Below are positions 55,724 through 63,979 of a DNA stretch of 64,000 bases, piece by piece; position 1 is the first letter of the stretch; the number at the start of each line of letters is the position of its first letter. Source of the DNA: Streptomyces sp. NBC_01451 (lineage in GTDB: Bacteria > Actinomycetota > Actinomycetes > Streptomycetales > Streptomycetaceae); NCBI RefSeq assembly GCF_036227485.1, contig NZ_CP109479.1, forward strand, positions 62,001 to 126,000, given 5' to 3'. The notes below the pieces were generated by a model. It searched no databases. It was not told the origin of the DNA and saw only the letters and a list, made by a program, of their open reading frames with translations. Position numbers and translations under genes: made by a program.

Positions 55724-56740
55724 CTAGGCGTTCAGGCCCCACTTGGGCGGGAACCAGGCCCGTACCGGAGCAGCGTCCTGGCGGTAGACCTGCTTGATAC
55801 GGCTGCGGCCGCTGATACCGGCGATGTCCGGGTGGGCAACACGCGCGTACTTGTCGACCTCGCAGAACAGGTTCTGGCAGTCGATCAGCTGCAGCGGCCG
55901 CCCCCCCAGCCCGGTGAAGGACAGCCCCAGACGGGCGAAATGCTCGTCCTGGGAAGCAGCCATGTAGCGGATGACCTCGGCCTCGATGCCATCGGCTGCC
56001 GGACCGAAGCATTTACGGATGCCGTCACGCGCTCCCGGCCCGGGAACCACGAAGTCCATCTCCGAAAACGTCAGCTGCGGAGCGTAGTTGAGGTCGATGG
56101 TGAACTGGTAGGCGAGGAACGGGCCGAGTGCCGGGTAGCCGAGCAGTACCTCGTAGGCCTCCCGCATCGTCGATGCCCCCGCAACGCGCTCCGGGGCGCC
56201 GGTCGTCATCATCCTCTCCAGCAGCCGCAGATGATTGCGGTGCTTGCGGCTCTCCCCCAGCTGCGGCGGCGGAACGATGTAGGCGGCCGAGTACAGCCGC
56301 TCCCCCCGCGCGAAGACCGCTGAGAGCACCCGGTCGTACGCGTCGAAGGCATAGCTGCCCCAGCGCACCTCGCCCAGTTCGCGGTTGAGCAGCCGCCAGG
56401 TGGACTCCTTGTTGAAGACCTTGAACAGCAGGGTGCGGAAGAACACGTCCTCCCAGTCCTGCGACCCCTGGTAGATCACGTCCGTGATCAGGACCTGGCT
56501 GACGCGGTCGGCAGCCCGGTAGCAGTTGGTGAACCGGTGCCCGGCCAGGATCGGATCGTGGGTCCACGGCCGCGCCCGGCCCTCCAGGCGCGCCTCATAG
56601 ACCGCCTGCCGGGCGGCGGCGAACCGCCAATAGGTGTCGAACACCGGCGTCGGCCGCAGTTCCCGCCCCGCCACCCGCAGCATCTCCGGCACCGTGTCCC
56701 GGCCATCGATCGTCTGACGGTCTTGCAGCAACGTCACCAT
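55724..56740 (-). CDS. Protein resembling the 5-hydroxymethyl-dU DNA kinase helical (nucleotide-kinase-like) family
   Basis: 338 residues. TPVFDTYWRFAAARQAVYEA, HRFTNCYRAADRVSQVLITD and FFRTLLFKVFNKESTWRLLN match the conserved helical domain called HMUDK_hel or 'nucleotide kinase domain' in phage and bacterial base-hypermodification genes. The C-terminal half (QFTIDLNYAPQLTFSEMDFV, IDCQNLFCEVDKYARV) is conserved-looking too. Phage relatives phosphorylate 5-hydroxymethyl-uracil in DNA. No separate P-loop is seen, so actual activity is open. Convergent with the thymidylate-synthase-like gene. Confidence 0.6.
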   Translation of the reverse strand: MVTLLQDRQTIDGRDTVPEMLRVAGRELRPTPVFDTYWRFAAARQAVYEARLEGRARPWTHDPILAGHRFTNCYRAADRVSQVLITDVIYQGSQDWEDVFFRTLLFKVFNKESTWRLLNRELGEVRWGSYAFDAYDRVLSAVFARGERLYSAAYIVPPPQLGESRKHRNHLRLLERMMTTGAPERVAGASTMREAYEVLLGYPALGPFLAYQFTIDLNYAPQLTFSEMDFVVPGPGARDGIRKCFGPAADGIEAEVIRYMAASQDEHFARLGLSFTGLGGRPLQLIDCQNLFCEVDKYARVAHPDIAGISGRSRIKQVYRQDAAPVRAWFPPKWGLNA

Positions 56741-56788
56741 GTGCGCAATATATATTTGTTATAGGTCAGCTGTCACCGAGGGGGAGCC

Positions 56789-57082
56789 ATGGAGTTGCTG
56801 CACCATCAGCAGCAGCGCCGTACGACCTCGGTGCAGTGGCCCGAGGACGTCGACCGTCGTCTGAACATCCTGGTCCGCGCCGCCACGGCGGCCGGCGAAC
56901 GCACCTCACGCGCCGAGTTGCTGGCCGCCCTGGTGACCACTGCCGAAGCCCAGCCCGAGCAACTGGCCCTCCTGCTGCACCGCTACCGGGGCCTGCCCGA
57001 GGACGCTCTGGCCGACGACGCCGGCCGCAACGACCTCCCCCACGTCCGCACCCCCGGCCCGCGACGTACCACACCCACCTGA
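56789..57082 (+). CDS. Small helical DNA-binding-like protein
   Basis: 97 residues, ATG 56789 after GAGGGGGAG. TTSVQWPEDVDRRLNILVRA followed by ATAAGERTSRAELLAALV has the strand-helix-helix layout of ribbon-helix-helix proteins. The C-terminus is Pro/Arg-rich. Divergent from the kinase-like gene with only 48 bp between starts, so it may regulate it. The short A/T-rich patch between them (ATATATATTTG) holds the likely promoters. Confidence 0.55.
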   Translation: MELLHHQQQRRTTSVQWPEDVDRRLNILVRAATAAGERTSRAELLAALVTTAEAQPEQLALLLHRYRGLPEDALADDAGRNDLPHVRTPGPRRTTPT

Positions 57083-57162
57083 ACGATCGGCTTCACAGAA
57101 GGTCACCGAGGAGGATCCCCGTCCGGGAATCGGCAGGGCATCGACGGCAGACAGGGGTGGAG

Positions 57163-57405
57163 ATGAACGGGCAGCCGCAGGGAGCAAACAGCGGACGCCC
57201 TGACGGCCGGGAGGCAGATCACACGACTCTGCGTCTACGGGCAGCCACCCGGGCCCTGCGGATGCACCTTGACGACCTGTCAGCGGTATTCCACTTCGAC
57301 GGGGCGGGCGACCAGTTCCTAGCCGAGTCGGCATTCCCTTTCGCTCGGTGGCGTTACGCGTGCGCGGACTCGCTGCTCGGCTCGGGAACGGGCAGTAACC
57401 CGTAA
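57163..57405 (+). CDS. Hypothetical 80-residue protein
   Basis: ATG 57163 follows GGGGTGGAG. The product (TTLRLRAATRALRMHLDDLS, AVFHFDGAGDQFLAESAFPF) is compact and helical with no recognised family. Its 3' 87 bp overlap the sigma-factor-like gene on the other strand, so one of the two ends is probably misplaced or evolved by truncation. Confidence 0.4.
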   Translation: MNGQPQGANSGRPDGREADHTTLRLRAATRALRMHLDDLSAVFHFDGAGDQFLAESAFPFARWRYACADSLLGSGTGSNP

Positions 57406-57651
57406 CCAGGTCCGGGGGTGATCCAATGTTTGCCACAGGTCCGGCAGGAGTTTGGTCATGGCCTCGTGGGCGGCGTCGGCCGCTTCGTAGGCGGTGGCAC
57501 CCTGGTGCATCAGGAACACCGTGACCGCGCTCATCTCCCGTGTGTAGAAGGCATTGAAGTCATCGCGCCGGATGAGGGCAGGCTTCGGCGGGGCCTCTGC
57601 GGCCGTAGCACGGACAGGCGGGGGCGACTGTTCGATGGTCATGTCGCGCAT
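57319..57651 (-). CDS. Sigma-70 region-2-like protein, truncated
   Basis: 110 residues from ATG 57651, overlapping the preceding stop by ATGA. DDFNAFYTREMSAVTVFLMH and QGATAYEAADAAHEAMTKLL resemble region 2 of ECF sigma factors (core-binding helix followed by the -10 recognition helix), with HPRTWLRVTARSRAEQR behind it. Region 4 is absent: the protein stops 15 residues later. Either a genuine short regulator or a broken sigma gene. Confidence 0.5.
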   Translation of the reverse strand: MRDMTIEQSPPPVRATAAEAPPKPALIRRDDFNAFYTREMSAVTVFLMHQGATAYEAADAAHEAMTKLLPDLWQTLDHPRTWLRVTARSRAEQRVRARVTPPSERECRLG

Positions 57652-57887
57652 CACCTCGCGGGCCGGGCGGCAGCCGTGCTGCCGATCAAAATATCGACGT
57701 CGTGATGCGCCGTCTTCTCGATGAGGCGGCTGCCCGGCGGCAGCGACCGGGCGCGTTCCGACAGCCCTTGCTGGTGGAGCTCCACACGCCGGATCTGCGC
57801 GCGGAGCCTGATCCAACGATGGCCAAGGCGCAGAATGTACACGCTCGCGGCGACTCCCGCCGCGGCCGTTGCCGTCAAGGGATCCAT
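57651..57887 (-). CDS. Small single-pass membrane protein
   Basis: 78 residues from ATG 57887, which follows GGGGGTGGGG. LTATAAAGVAASVYILRLGH is a membrane helix, then a basic helical tail (RWIRLRAQIRRVELHQQGLS). It is translationally coupled to the sigma-like gene, so it may be an anchor or regulator of it; this is inference. Confidence 0.55.
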   Translation of the reverse strand: MDPLTATAAAGVAASVYILRLGHRWIRLRAQIRRVELHQQGLSERARSLPPGSRLIEKTAHHDVDILIGSTAAARPAR

Positions 57888-58067
57888 ACCCCACCCCCGG
57901 TTTCCACGGCGGCGTCCGTCACGCCGCGCTCCCCTCTATAAGCAAGGAGAGCGCCTCGTTGTGACATAGGGCCAAGAGCCTGTGGTCCGCCAAGACCACT
58001 CCCCCGGCACGCCGAACAACTGCTCGGTATCTACGCCAACACCCCCTCACCGGCACAGCCAGCCCGT

Positions 58068-58120
58068 GTAAAGTAAGCAAAAAATAGTCTGTCGATCTTC
58101 AAGCCCGCTGGCCAGTAAGA
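58068..58120 (+). promoter_or_regulatory. CRISPR array 2 leader
   Basis: GTAAAGTAAGCAAAAAAT begins 53 bp before repeat 1, and CTGGCCAGTAAGA abuts the repeat, paralleling the array 1 leader in sequence and spacing. Confidence 0.75.
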
Positions 58121-58332
58121 GCCTTCCCCACACATCTGGGGGTCTCTCCTATCCACAGGCCTCCATTCCCAAGATCGGCCCGCCTTCCCCACACACCTGG
58201 GGGTCTCTCGCTCTACCAAGGCGGTGACTACATGATCCGGGTGCCTTCCCCACACACGTGGGGGTCTCTCCTTCTGGATCATGATCACGACGACGAGGAC
58301 GATGTCTTCCCCACCTGGGTGGGGGTCTACTG
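58121..58332 (+). CRISPR. CRISPR array 2: four type I-E repeats, three spacers
   Basis: Repeats start at 58121, 58182, 58243 and 58304, at an exact 61-bp period (29-nt repeat, 32-nt spacer). The form is GCCTTCCCCACACACSTG plus GGGGTCTCTCC; copies 1-3 are nearly uniform and copy 4 (CCCCACCTGGGTGGGGG, ending TCTACTGA) is the degenerate distal end. No cas gene lies next to it. It can use the cas operon 8 kb away. Confidence 0.93.
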
Positions 58333-58689
58333 ATGATCTCGGCGTCATGTCGCCGGACGGTCGACGAGATTCCCAGCTCAGAGACTCCGCGTCGCGCGAC
58401 ATCACGCACGGAATCTCAGTAACACTACGGACGAACCGTCGGAGCACCATGCTTACGTGCTCCCACTCGGTCCCAGCCCTCAGCAGGACGGTGATAGCCG
58501 ATCGGCCAGCCGACGGACACAGCAACCTGCAATGCCCGGTCACAGCGCTCGGGTTCATTCACCCAGCGACGGTCCTTGAGGATCAGACTTCTCGGCCACC
58601 ACGCACGGCTCTCACCTAGCAAGGTCAAAGCACAAAACGGCAGGTCAGAGAGCCACTCCTATGGCCTTCTCATCTCAGTGCGCTGGGAA
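58333..58689. other. Gap after array 2, no supported gene
   Basis: Frames on both strands lack coding bias. No further repeat copies were found beyond 58332. Confidence 0.45.
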
Positions 58690-58803
58690 TTCTCACGCGA
58701 TGTCACCAAGACTTCTCACTTGATGTCACCAACTCTGCGCTTCGACCAGTAGAGATGCATGACATCCAGCTGAGAACCACCGGTGACACCAAAATGAGAA
58801 GTC
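58690..58803. mobile_element. Cluster of IS21-like end repeats (collapsed insertion or small non-autonomous element)
   Basis: Four related motifs: TTCTCACGCGATGTCACCAA (58690) and TTCTCACTTGATGTCACCAA (58713) on the plus strand; TTCTCAGCTGGATGTCATGC (58757-58776) and TTCTCATTTTGGTGTCACC (58782-58800) on the minus strand. They face each other like the multiple end-repeats of an IS21-type element, with only about 90 bp between. The element cuts off the 5' end of the LysM gene that follows. No transposase remains. Confidence 0.55.
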
Positions 58804-60217
58804 GCAGCGGGCCGCCGCTCTTCTGATCGGCAGCATCCTGGTCCTGCTGCCCACCAGTTCGGCTCTGGCGTCCGACGCGCAGGCCGCGCCGGACACCACC
58901 GCATCCCGCGTCCCCGGCCAAGTGACAAAAGCCCCGCAGGTCACCGAAGCCGAACAAGCCTCGGCGTCCGCCGCGGGTACGTCAGCGTCCCGCACGTCGT
59001 ACACGGTGCGCGAGACGCGGCCCGCGGAGAGTCTGTGGGGCATCGCCGAGCGGGAGTTGGGGGACGGTGAGCGGTGGCGGGAGATCGCCGGCCTGAACGA
59101 GGGCCGGACCATGACGGACGGCCAAGTCTTCCGCGCGAACAGCTTTCTGCAGCCCGGCTGGCAGCTGGAGATGCCCGCTACCTCCGGTGCCGCGGGAGGT
59201 GTTCGTCCGCAGTCGGGTGACAGCGCTGCGGCTGCCGGGGAGCACACCGCGCACGTGGTCACGGTCCAGCCGGGCGACTTCCTGTCGAAGATCGCGCAGG
59301 AGGAGCTCGGGGACGGTGACGCGTGGCCGCAGCTGTTCGAGGCCAGCCGGGGCACGCGGCAGCCGGGCGGCCTGCCCGCCATCGCCGACCCGGACGTCAT
59401 CTACGCGGGGCAGCAGGTCACGGTGCCTGGTGTCCAGCCCGACGGGCCGTCCAATGATCGCGACCAGGGCGATGAGCGGGCCCGCCAGGAGACCGCTCCC
59501 CCGGCACCCCACAAGCCCGATGCCGGGCAGGAGCCGGGCGGCGGCAACGGGGAAGAGCAGGCGCCCGTACCGAGCCTGACCACCGCGCCCGCACCAGAGT
59601 CGTCAGCCCCCAGCACACCAGCGAGCCGTCCGGCCCAGCAGCCCGGACAGGAGCAGGCGTTGCCTTCTACACCGGCTTCCGTGACGCCCCGGCCCGGTGC
59701 CAGCGTCTCGTCCTCTACAGCGCCCCCTTCGACGGCGGAATCGTCCGGCTCTGGCGCATCCTCTGCGACCACGGCGTCCGAGCCCCCTGCGACGGCTCCG
59801 GCCAGTAGCCCGCTGAACCTGCGCACGGTTTTCGGCGCCGGCGCGCTCTTGGCCGCCGCCATCACCGGCGCCCTCGCCCTGCGTAGGACGCTGCAGCGCC
59901 GACGCCGCAAACCCGGCGAGAAGATCGCCATCGCATCGGAAACTTCTCCGGCCGAGGCCCAGTTGGCGGCCACCGCCGAGCCGAGCGGAGCGGCCCGCCT
60001 CGACATCGCTCTGCGGACCCTGGCCCACCAGCTGTCCCCACAGCCTGCGGACCCTGTCCTGCCTCCCCCGCCGCTGCGGGCGGCCCGGCCATCGGCAGCA
60101 CCGAAACGGACAGCCTGCTCCTGCTCAACCTCGCGCACGTGCCCGCGCTGCTCCTGGACGGCAACCCGGTCCACATCACCGAGGTGTGCACGTCACTTGC
60201 TCTGGAGATCGGGATGA
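58800..60217 (+). pseudogene. LysM-domain membrane protein, N-terminal part of a broken LysM/BTAD gene
   Basis: The frame is open and coding-like from just after the IS21-like repeats: LLIGSILVLLPTSSALASDA is a membrane/signal segment, but no start codon precedes it (first in-frame start is GTG 58922). Two LysM units follow (SYTVRETRPAESLWGIAERE and VVTVQPGDFLSKIAQEELGD), then a long Pro/Ser/Ala-rich linker, a membrane helix (TVFGAGALLAAAITGALALR) and a cytoplasmic start. Near 60050-60090, in a C-rich run, the frame is lost and the protein continues in the next ORF. LysM binds peptidoglycan. Such LysM-BTAD proteins accompany plasmid genes in Streptomyces. Confidence 0.7.
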
Positions 60218-61773
60218 GCCCGTGGGCGAGCGACGTCGAGGTCGTCACCATCGGGTTCGGCGAGGACCTGCCGCAGCTGCTGCCCACCACACGGATCGCC
60301 CACATGCGCAAGGCCACCCACGCGCTGCGTGATCTGAGCGAACGGCTGCTGGAAGCACACCAGCTGCCCGAAACCCGGCATCAGCCGTATCTGCTGTTGT
60401 GCGCGTCCCCCCTGGACGCGGACACCGCCTGGCAGTTCGCCGAGGTCATCGACAAGTCCGGCAGCGTCCCCGTCACGCTGATCGCACCCGCCAGTTCAGC
60501 AGCCTCCCACTTCCCCGACGCGGAGATCCTCAACGCGTCCCTCAGCCGGCCGCAGAACCTCAACCACGCCGGCACCGCCATCACGGTGCAGCGCCTGGAA
60601 CACGCCGCGTACGTTCAGATCACCACGGCGCTGAAGGTGTCCGGGCAGCCGCCCCACCCGGCCGAAGGCCCCTGGCAGGAGGTCCCGGACGAGCCCGACG
60701 GGATGCGGCAGTGCGAACAGCCCGCGCCGCAGCAGCCCACCCCCGCTGCCGCACGTCCCTCACCGACAGCGGTGACAGACGTACGCGGCGGGGTGTTCCC
60801 GGCCCTGCTCGCCGCCACCACAGATCCGTCCGGACTGCGCCTCCTGCCGGCCGCCACGACACCGTCGGAGGCCGGCGCCGCGCCTGGCCGCGACGGCCAA
60901 GCAGCACCCCCGGCAGCCGGACAGGCCCCTGCCAGCGAGAAGACCACGGCGGCCGACGACGACAAGGACTCCAGCGAGGACGGCATGAGGCCGGAGGCCG
61001 AACAGCGCCAGGCACATGACCTGCACGCGCCGGAGATCCGCGTCCTGGGCCCGGTCGAGGTGACCGGCGTGGACAGCACCGGCCACGGTCCCCGCATGGC
61101 CCAGCTCGCCGCCCTGCTGTTCTTCCGGCCCGGGCGCAGCGCGGACGCGCTGTGCTCCGACATGGACCCCGCCAGCCCCTGGTCGTCCAGCACCCTCAAC
61201 GCCCGGCTGCAAGGCCTGCGCCGCTCCCTGGGCAACGATCCCGCCGGCCACCCCTATGTGCCGCGCCGCCGTTCCGGCGACGACCCCTACCGGCTGGCCC
61301 CCGGCGTGCGCTGCGACTGGAACCGCTTCCTGCAGCTCACCGAACGCGCCCTGCCACTGGGGCCGGCGGGACTGACCGACCTGGAGAAAGCACTGACACT
61401 GGTACGGGGCCGCCCCTTCGGGGGAAAACCCCTGCCCTGGGCCGAGCCCAACCAACAGGAAATGATCACACGCATCATCGACGTCGCGCACACCGTGGCC
61501 ACCCACCGCACCCCCGCAGGCCCCCACCACGACCTCAGCACGGCCCGCCAGGCCATCGCGACCGCCCTCGACGTCGACGACACCGCAGAGCTGCTCTACC
61601 GGGACTGGCTGCGGATCGAGCACGCGGCCGGCAACCGGCAGGGCCTGCACACCGCCATCACCCGCGTACAGCAGATCAACCGGGCGCTGGACTGTTCAAT
61701 GGAGGCGGCCACCGAGCATCTCATCAACGAACTCCTCACACCGGCCCGTCCCACCCCCGTCGAGAACGTATGA
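60139..61773 (+). CDS. BTAD/SARP-like C-terminal part of the LysM gene
   Basis: Continuation in another frame; coding already evident from about 60065 (TETDSLLLLNLAHVPALLLD). The middle is a globular domain (SDVEVVTIGFGEDLPQLLPT, PVTLIAPASSAASHFPDAEI). After a disordered linker come PEIRVLGPVEVTGV (winged-helix start as in SARP regulators) and a BTAD helical region (LQLTERALPLGPAGLTDLEK, DWLRIEHAAGNRQGLHTAIT). With the LysM part it would be a single-pass protein joining cell wall and cytoplasm. Its stop overlaps the next start by ATGA. Confidence 0.75.
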   Translation: MPALLLDGNPVHITEVCTSLALEIGMSPWASDVEVVTIGFGEDLPQLLPTTRIAHMRKATHALRDLSERLLEAHQLPETRHQPYLLLCASPLDADTAWQFAEVIDKSGSVPVTLIAPASSAASHFPDAEILNASLSRPQNLNHAGTAITVQRLEHAAYVQITTALKVSGQPPHPAEGPWQEVPDEPDGMRQCEQPAPQQPTPAAARPSPTAVTDVRGGVFPALLAATTDPSGLRLLPAATTPSEAGAAPGRDGQAAPPAAGQAPASEKTTAADDDKDSSEDGMRPEAEQRQAHDLHAPEIRVLGPVEVTGVDSTGHGPRMAQLAALLFFRPGRSADALCSDMDPASPWSSSTLNARLQGLRRSLGNDPAGHPYVPRRRSGDDPYRLAPGVRCDWNRFLQLTERALPLGPAGLTDLEKALTLVRGRPFGGKPLPWAEPNQQEMITRIIDVAHTVATHRTPAGPHHDLSTARQAIATALDVDDTAELLYRDWLRIEHAAGNRQGLHTAITRVQQINRALDCSMEAATEHLINELLTPARPTPVENV

Positions 61774-61918
61774 GCATCGCCCGGCTCCCCCAGGACACCG
61801 CGCCGCAGCCCCGCCGGCCCTCCAGGCACAGCGGGCCGGACCCGGATGCCGGACCGCTTCCCGCCGCGCCCGCAGCACAGACCGAGCCGTCACCCGCGCA
61901 CACCGGGCTCTGATCGGC

Positions 61919-63418
61919 GTGGCCGTCGCCGGTGCGGTCGTCATCGCCGGGATCGGCTTCGCGGGTTCGTACGCCGCCGTCCGCGAACTGGCCCTCACGA
62001 AGGGCTTCGGCACCTTCGCGTACGTCTTCCCGATCGGCATCGACGCGGGCATCTGCGTCCTGCTCGCCCTGGACCTCCTCCTCACCTGGATCCGGATCCC
62101 GTTCCCGCTCCTGCGCCAGACGGCATGGCTGCTGACCATGGCGACGATCGCGTTCAACGGCGCGGCGGCCTGGCCCGACCCGCTGGGCGTGGGCATGCAC
62201 GCCGTCATCCCGGTGCTGTTCGTGGTCTCGGTGGAGGCCGCCCGGCACGCCATCGGCCGCATCGCGGACATCACCGCCGACAAGCACATGGAAGGCGTCC
62301 GCCTCACCCGCTGGCTCCTGGCCCCCCTCCCCACGTTCCTCCTCTGGCGCCGCATGAAGCTGTGGGAACTGCGCTCCTACGACCAGGTCATCAAGCTGGA
62401 GCAGGAACGTCTCGTCTACCAGGCCCGCCTCCACGCCCGCTTCGGCCGCGGCTGGCGCCGCAAGGCCCCGGTGGCATCCCTGATGCCCCTGCGCCTGGCC
62501 CGCTACGGCATCCCCCTCACAGAGAGCGCCCCCTCGGGCCTCGCCGCGGCGGGCATCGGGCCCGTACTGCCGCCCCCCGCCCCGCAGTCGGCAGACGCGC
62601 CCGCGAGCAGTCGGACCCCCGAGGCGGCACCGGCCGTACGCAACGAGACGGCACCTGCCGGCGAACAGCGTCCAGACCTGGATGACAACGAACCCCCCGA
62701 GCAGCCGGAACATGTTCAACACCCGGGGCCGGACGCAAGCCTGTGGTCCGACGATCTGCTACAAGAGGGCGGCTACGACCCCGGATACGACCTGGAGGAG
62801 TACACCCACGGAGACGAGGAATGGGAGTGGGATGAAGAACCGCCTGCCCTGCACACCTCTCCGCATCAAGCGGCTTTCAGCTCCAATTCCCCGGCCCCGG
62901 AAGCCGCAGAAGCACTCCGCCCCGGACACTCCGCAGACGCCGTGCCTCCTCCGCGAAATGTGCAGGCCCCGCGTTCCGGCCAGGAAACAGAACCCAACAC
63001 CGTGATTCCGCCGGGCGAGTTGACGCCTGATAAGAAGACAACACCCCCTCCGCGCAGCCTCACGCCTGTCGACCGCTACTACCTGGCCTGGCAGGACCTC
63101 CAGCAACAGCACAAGACAGAGCCAGACGCGACCGAGCTGTCGGCGTATCTCGCCAGCCAGGGGATCCTGGACCGCGAAAACCAGCCCCTCAGAGCAAAGA
63201 CACTGGCCCGCTACTTCCTTCAGTTCCGGATCTACACCATCTGGGCCCAGCACCGAGCCATCGATGACCATCCAGCCCCCGACCGCGTCGCCAAGGACCT
63301 CGCGCAGCACGGCATCACAGCGCAGTACAAACAGCCCATCCACACACACGACCTCGAAAAACACCACAGCAACTTCGAACGCCGCTGGCAAGCCCTCCAC
63401 CGTCAAGGAACGTTCTGA
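61919..63418 (+). CDS. DUF2637-domain membrane protein of Streptomyces plasmid type
   Basis: The domain starts AGAVVIAGIGFAGSYAAVRE and has four membrane helices (AYVFPIGIDAGICVLLALDL, LLRQTAWLLTMATIAFNGAA, MHAVIPVLFVVSVEAARHAI), the DUF2637 family linked to plasmid transfer/spread loci. The cytoplasmic C-terminal 300 residues are acidic, then helical (TPVDRYYLAWQDLQQQHKTE), as in replication/excision-associated DUF2637 proteins. The true N-terminus is probably at ATG 61770 (ARLPQDTAPQPRRP), which is in another frame and stops at 61913; an indel between about 61820 and 61900 separates them. GTG 61919 has no ribosome site, so the gene may be broken. Confidence 0.7.
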   Translation: MAVAGAVVIAGIGFAGSYAAVRELALTKGFGTFAYVFPIGIDAGICVLLALDLLLTWIRIPFPLLRQTAWLLTMATIAFNGAAAWPDPLGVGMHAVIPVLFVVSVEAARHAIGRIADITADKHMEGVRLTRWLLAPLPTFLLWRRMKLWELRSYDQVIKLEQERLVYQARLHARFGRGWRRKAPVASLMPLRLARYGIPLTESAPSGLAAAGIGPVLPPPAPQSADAPASSRTPEAAPAVRNETAPAGEQRPDLDDNEPPEQPEHVQHPGPDASLWSDDLLQEGGYDPGYDLEEYTHGDEEWEWDEEPPALHTSPHQAAFSSNSPAPEAAEALRPGHSADAVPPPRNVQAPRSGQETEPNTVIPPGELTPDKKTTPPPRSLTPVDRYYLAWQDLQQQHKTEPDATELSAYLASQGILDRENQPLRAKTLARYFLQFRIYTIWAQHRAIDDHPAPDRVAKDLAQHGITAQYKQPIHTHDLEKHHSNFERRWQALHRQGTF

Positions 63419-63652
63419 TCCAGGCAAGCGTGGCCTGATCGTTCCGTTTAATGACAGTGAGGTCACCCCCGTGCCAAGGCCGGGTGTGTCACTTTTACAC
63501 TCCCCCGGTGCCCCGTGCTTCCGCTGCCCGGGGTCTGCCATGCCGTCCTGGCAAAGCCCCGGACGTGAATCGCATACCAACCAACGTCCCCAGTCGCGTA
63601 CACCGTTGTGCACGAAGTCGTGCACCAACTCTTCGATGGGGACGGCTTGCGG

Positions 63653-63979
63653 TCAGCGGTTGCCCGTCCAAACGATCCGGTCGGCGAAGCCGCCCCGCTC
63701 ACTCGCCTTGGTCTCACGGATCTTCTCCATCTGATCCGCGCCGACCCCCAGGTCCGCAGCGAGCGCGCGCACGACCTCCAGCACGTCCGCGAGTTCCTCC
63801 GGCGCCGAGTCCTTATCCGCCCCAAGGAACTCGGCGACCTCCTCGCCGAGCTTGTCCCTCAGCCGACTGCGGTGTTCCTCCCGGCCAGCTGTATAGGTGA
63901 CCGGCTCGGCCCCGGCTTCCCGGATGATCTGCGGAATCCGGTCCCGCACCAACTTGCCGTGCCTGCTGTAAGGCTCCAC
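63653..63979 (-). CDS. MazG/PRA-PH-like nucleotide pyrophosphohydrolase
   Basis: 108 residues from GTG 63979. GKLVRDRIPQIIREAGAEPV opens the phosphoribosyl-ATP pyrophosphohydrolase-like fold, with KLGEEVAEFLGADK and PEELADVLEVVRALA giving the E-E-x-x-E and E-x-x-D metal ligands. These small enzymes split NTPs into NMP and pyrophosphate; a house-cleaning role is likely. It is convergent with the DUF2637 gene. Confidence 0.8.
   Translation of the reverse strand: MEPYSRHGKLVRDRIPQIIREAGAEPVTYTAGREEHRSRLRDKLGEEVAEFLGADKDSAPEELADVLEVVRALAADLGVGADQMEKIRETKASERGGFADRIVWTGNR

Noticed and set aside
63419..63652. Possible tRNA or attachment site near the right end
   Set aside because: No cloverleaf or repeat of a tRNA 3' end could be built from the sequence.
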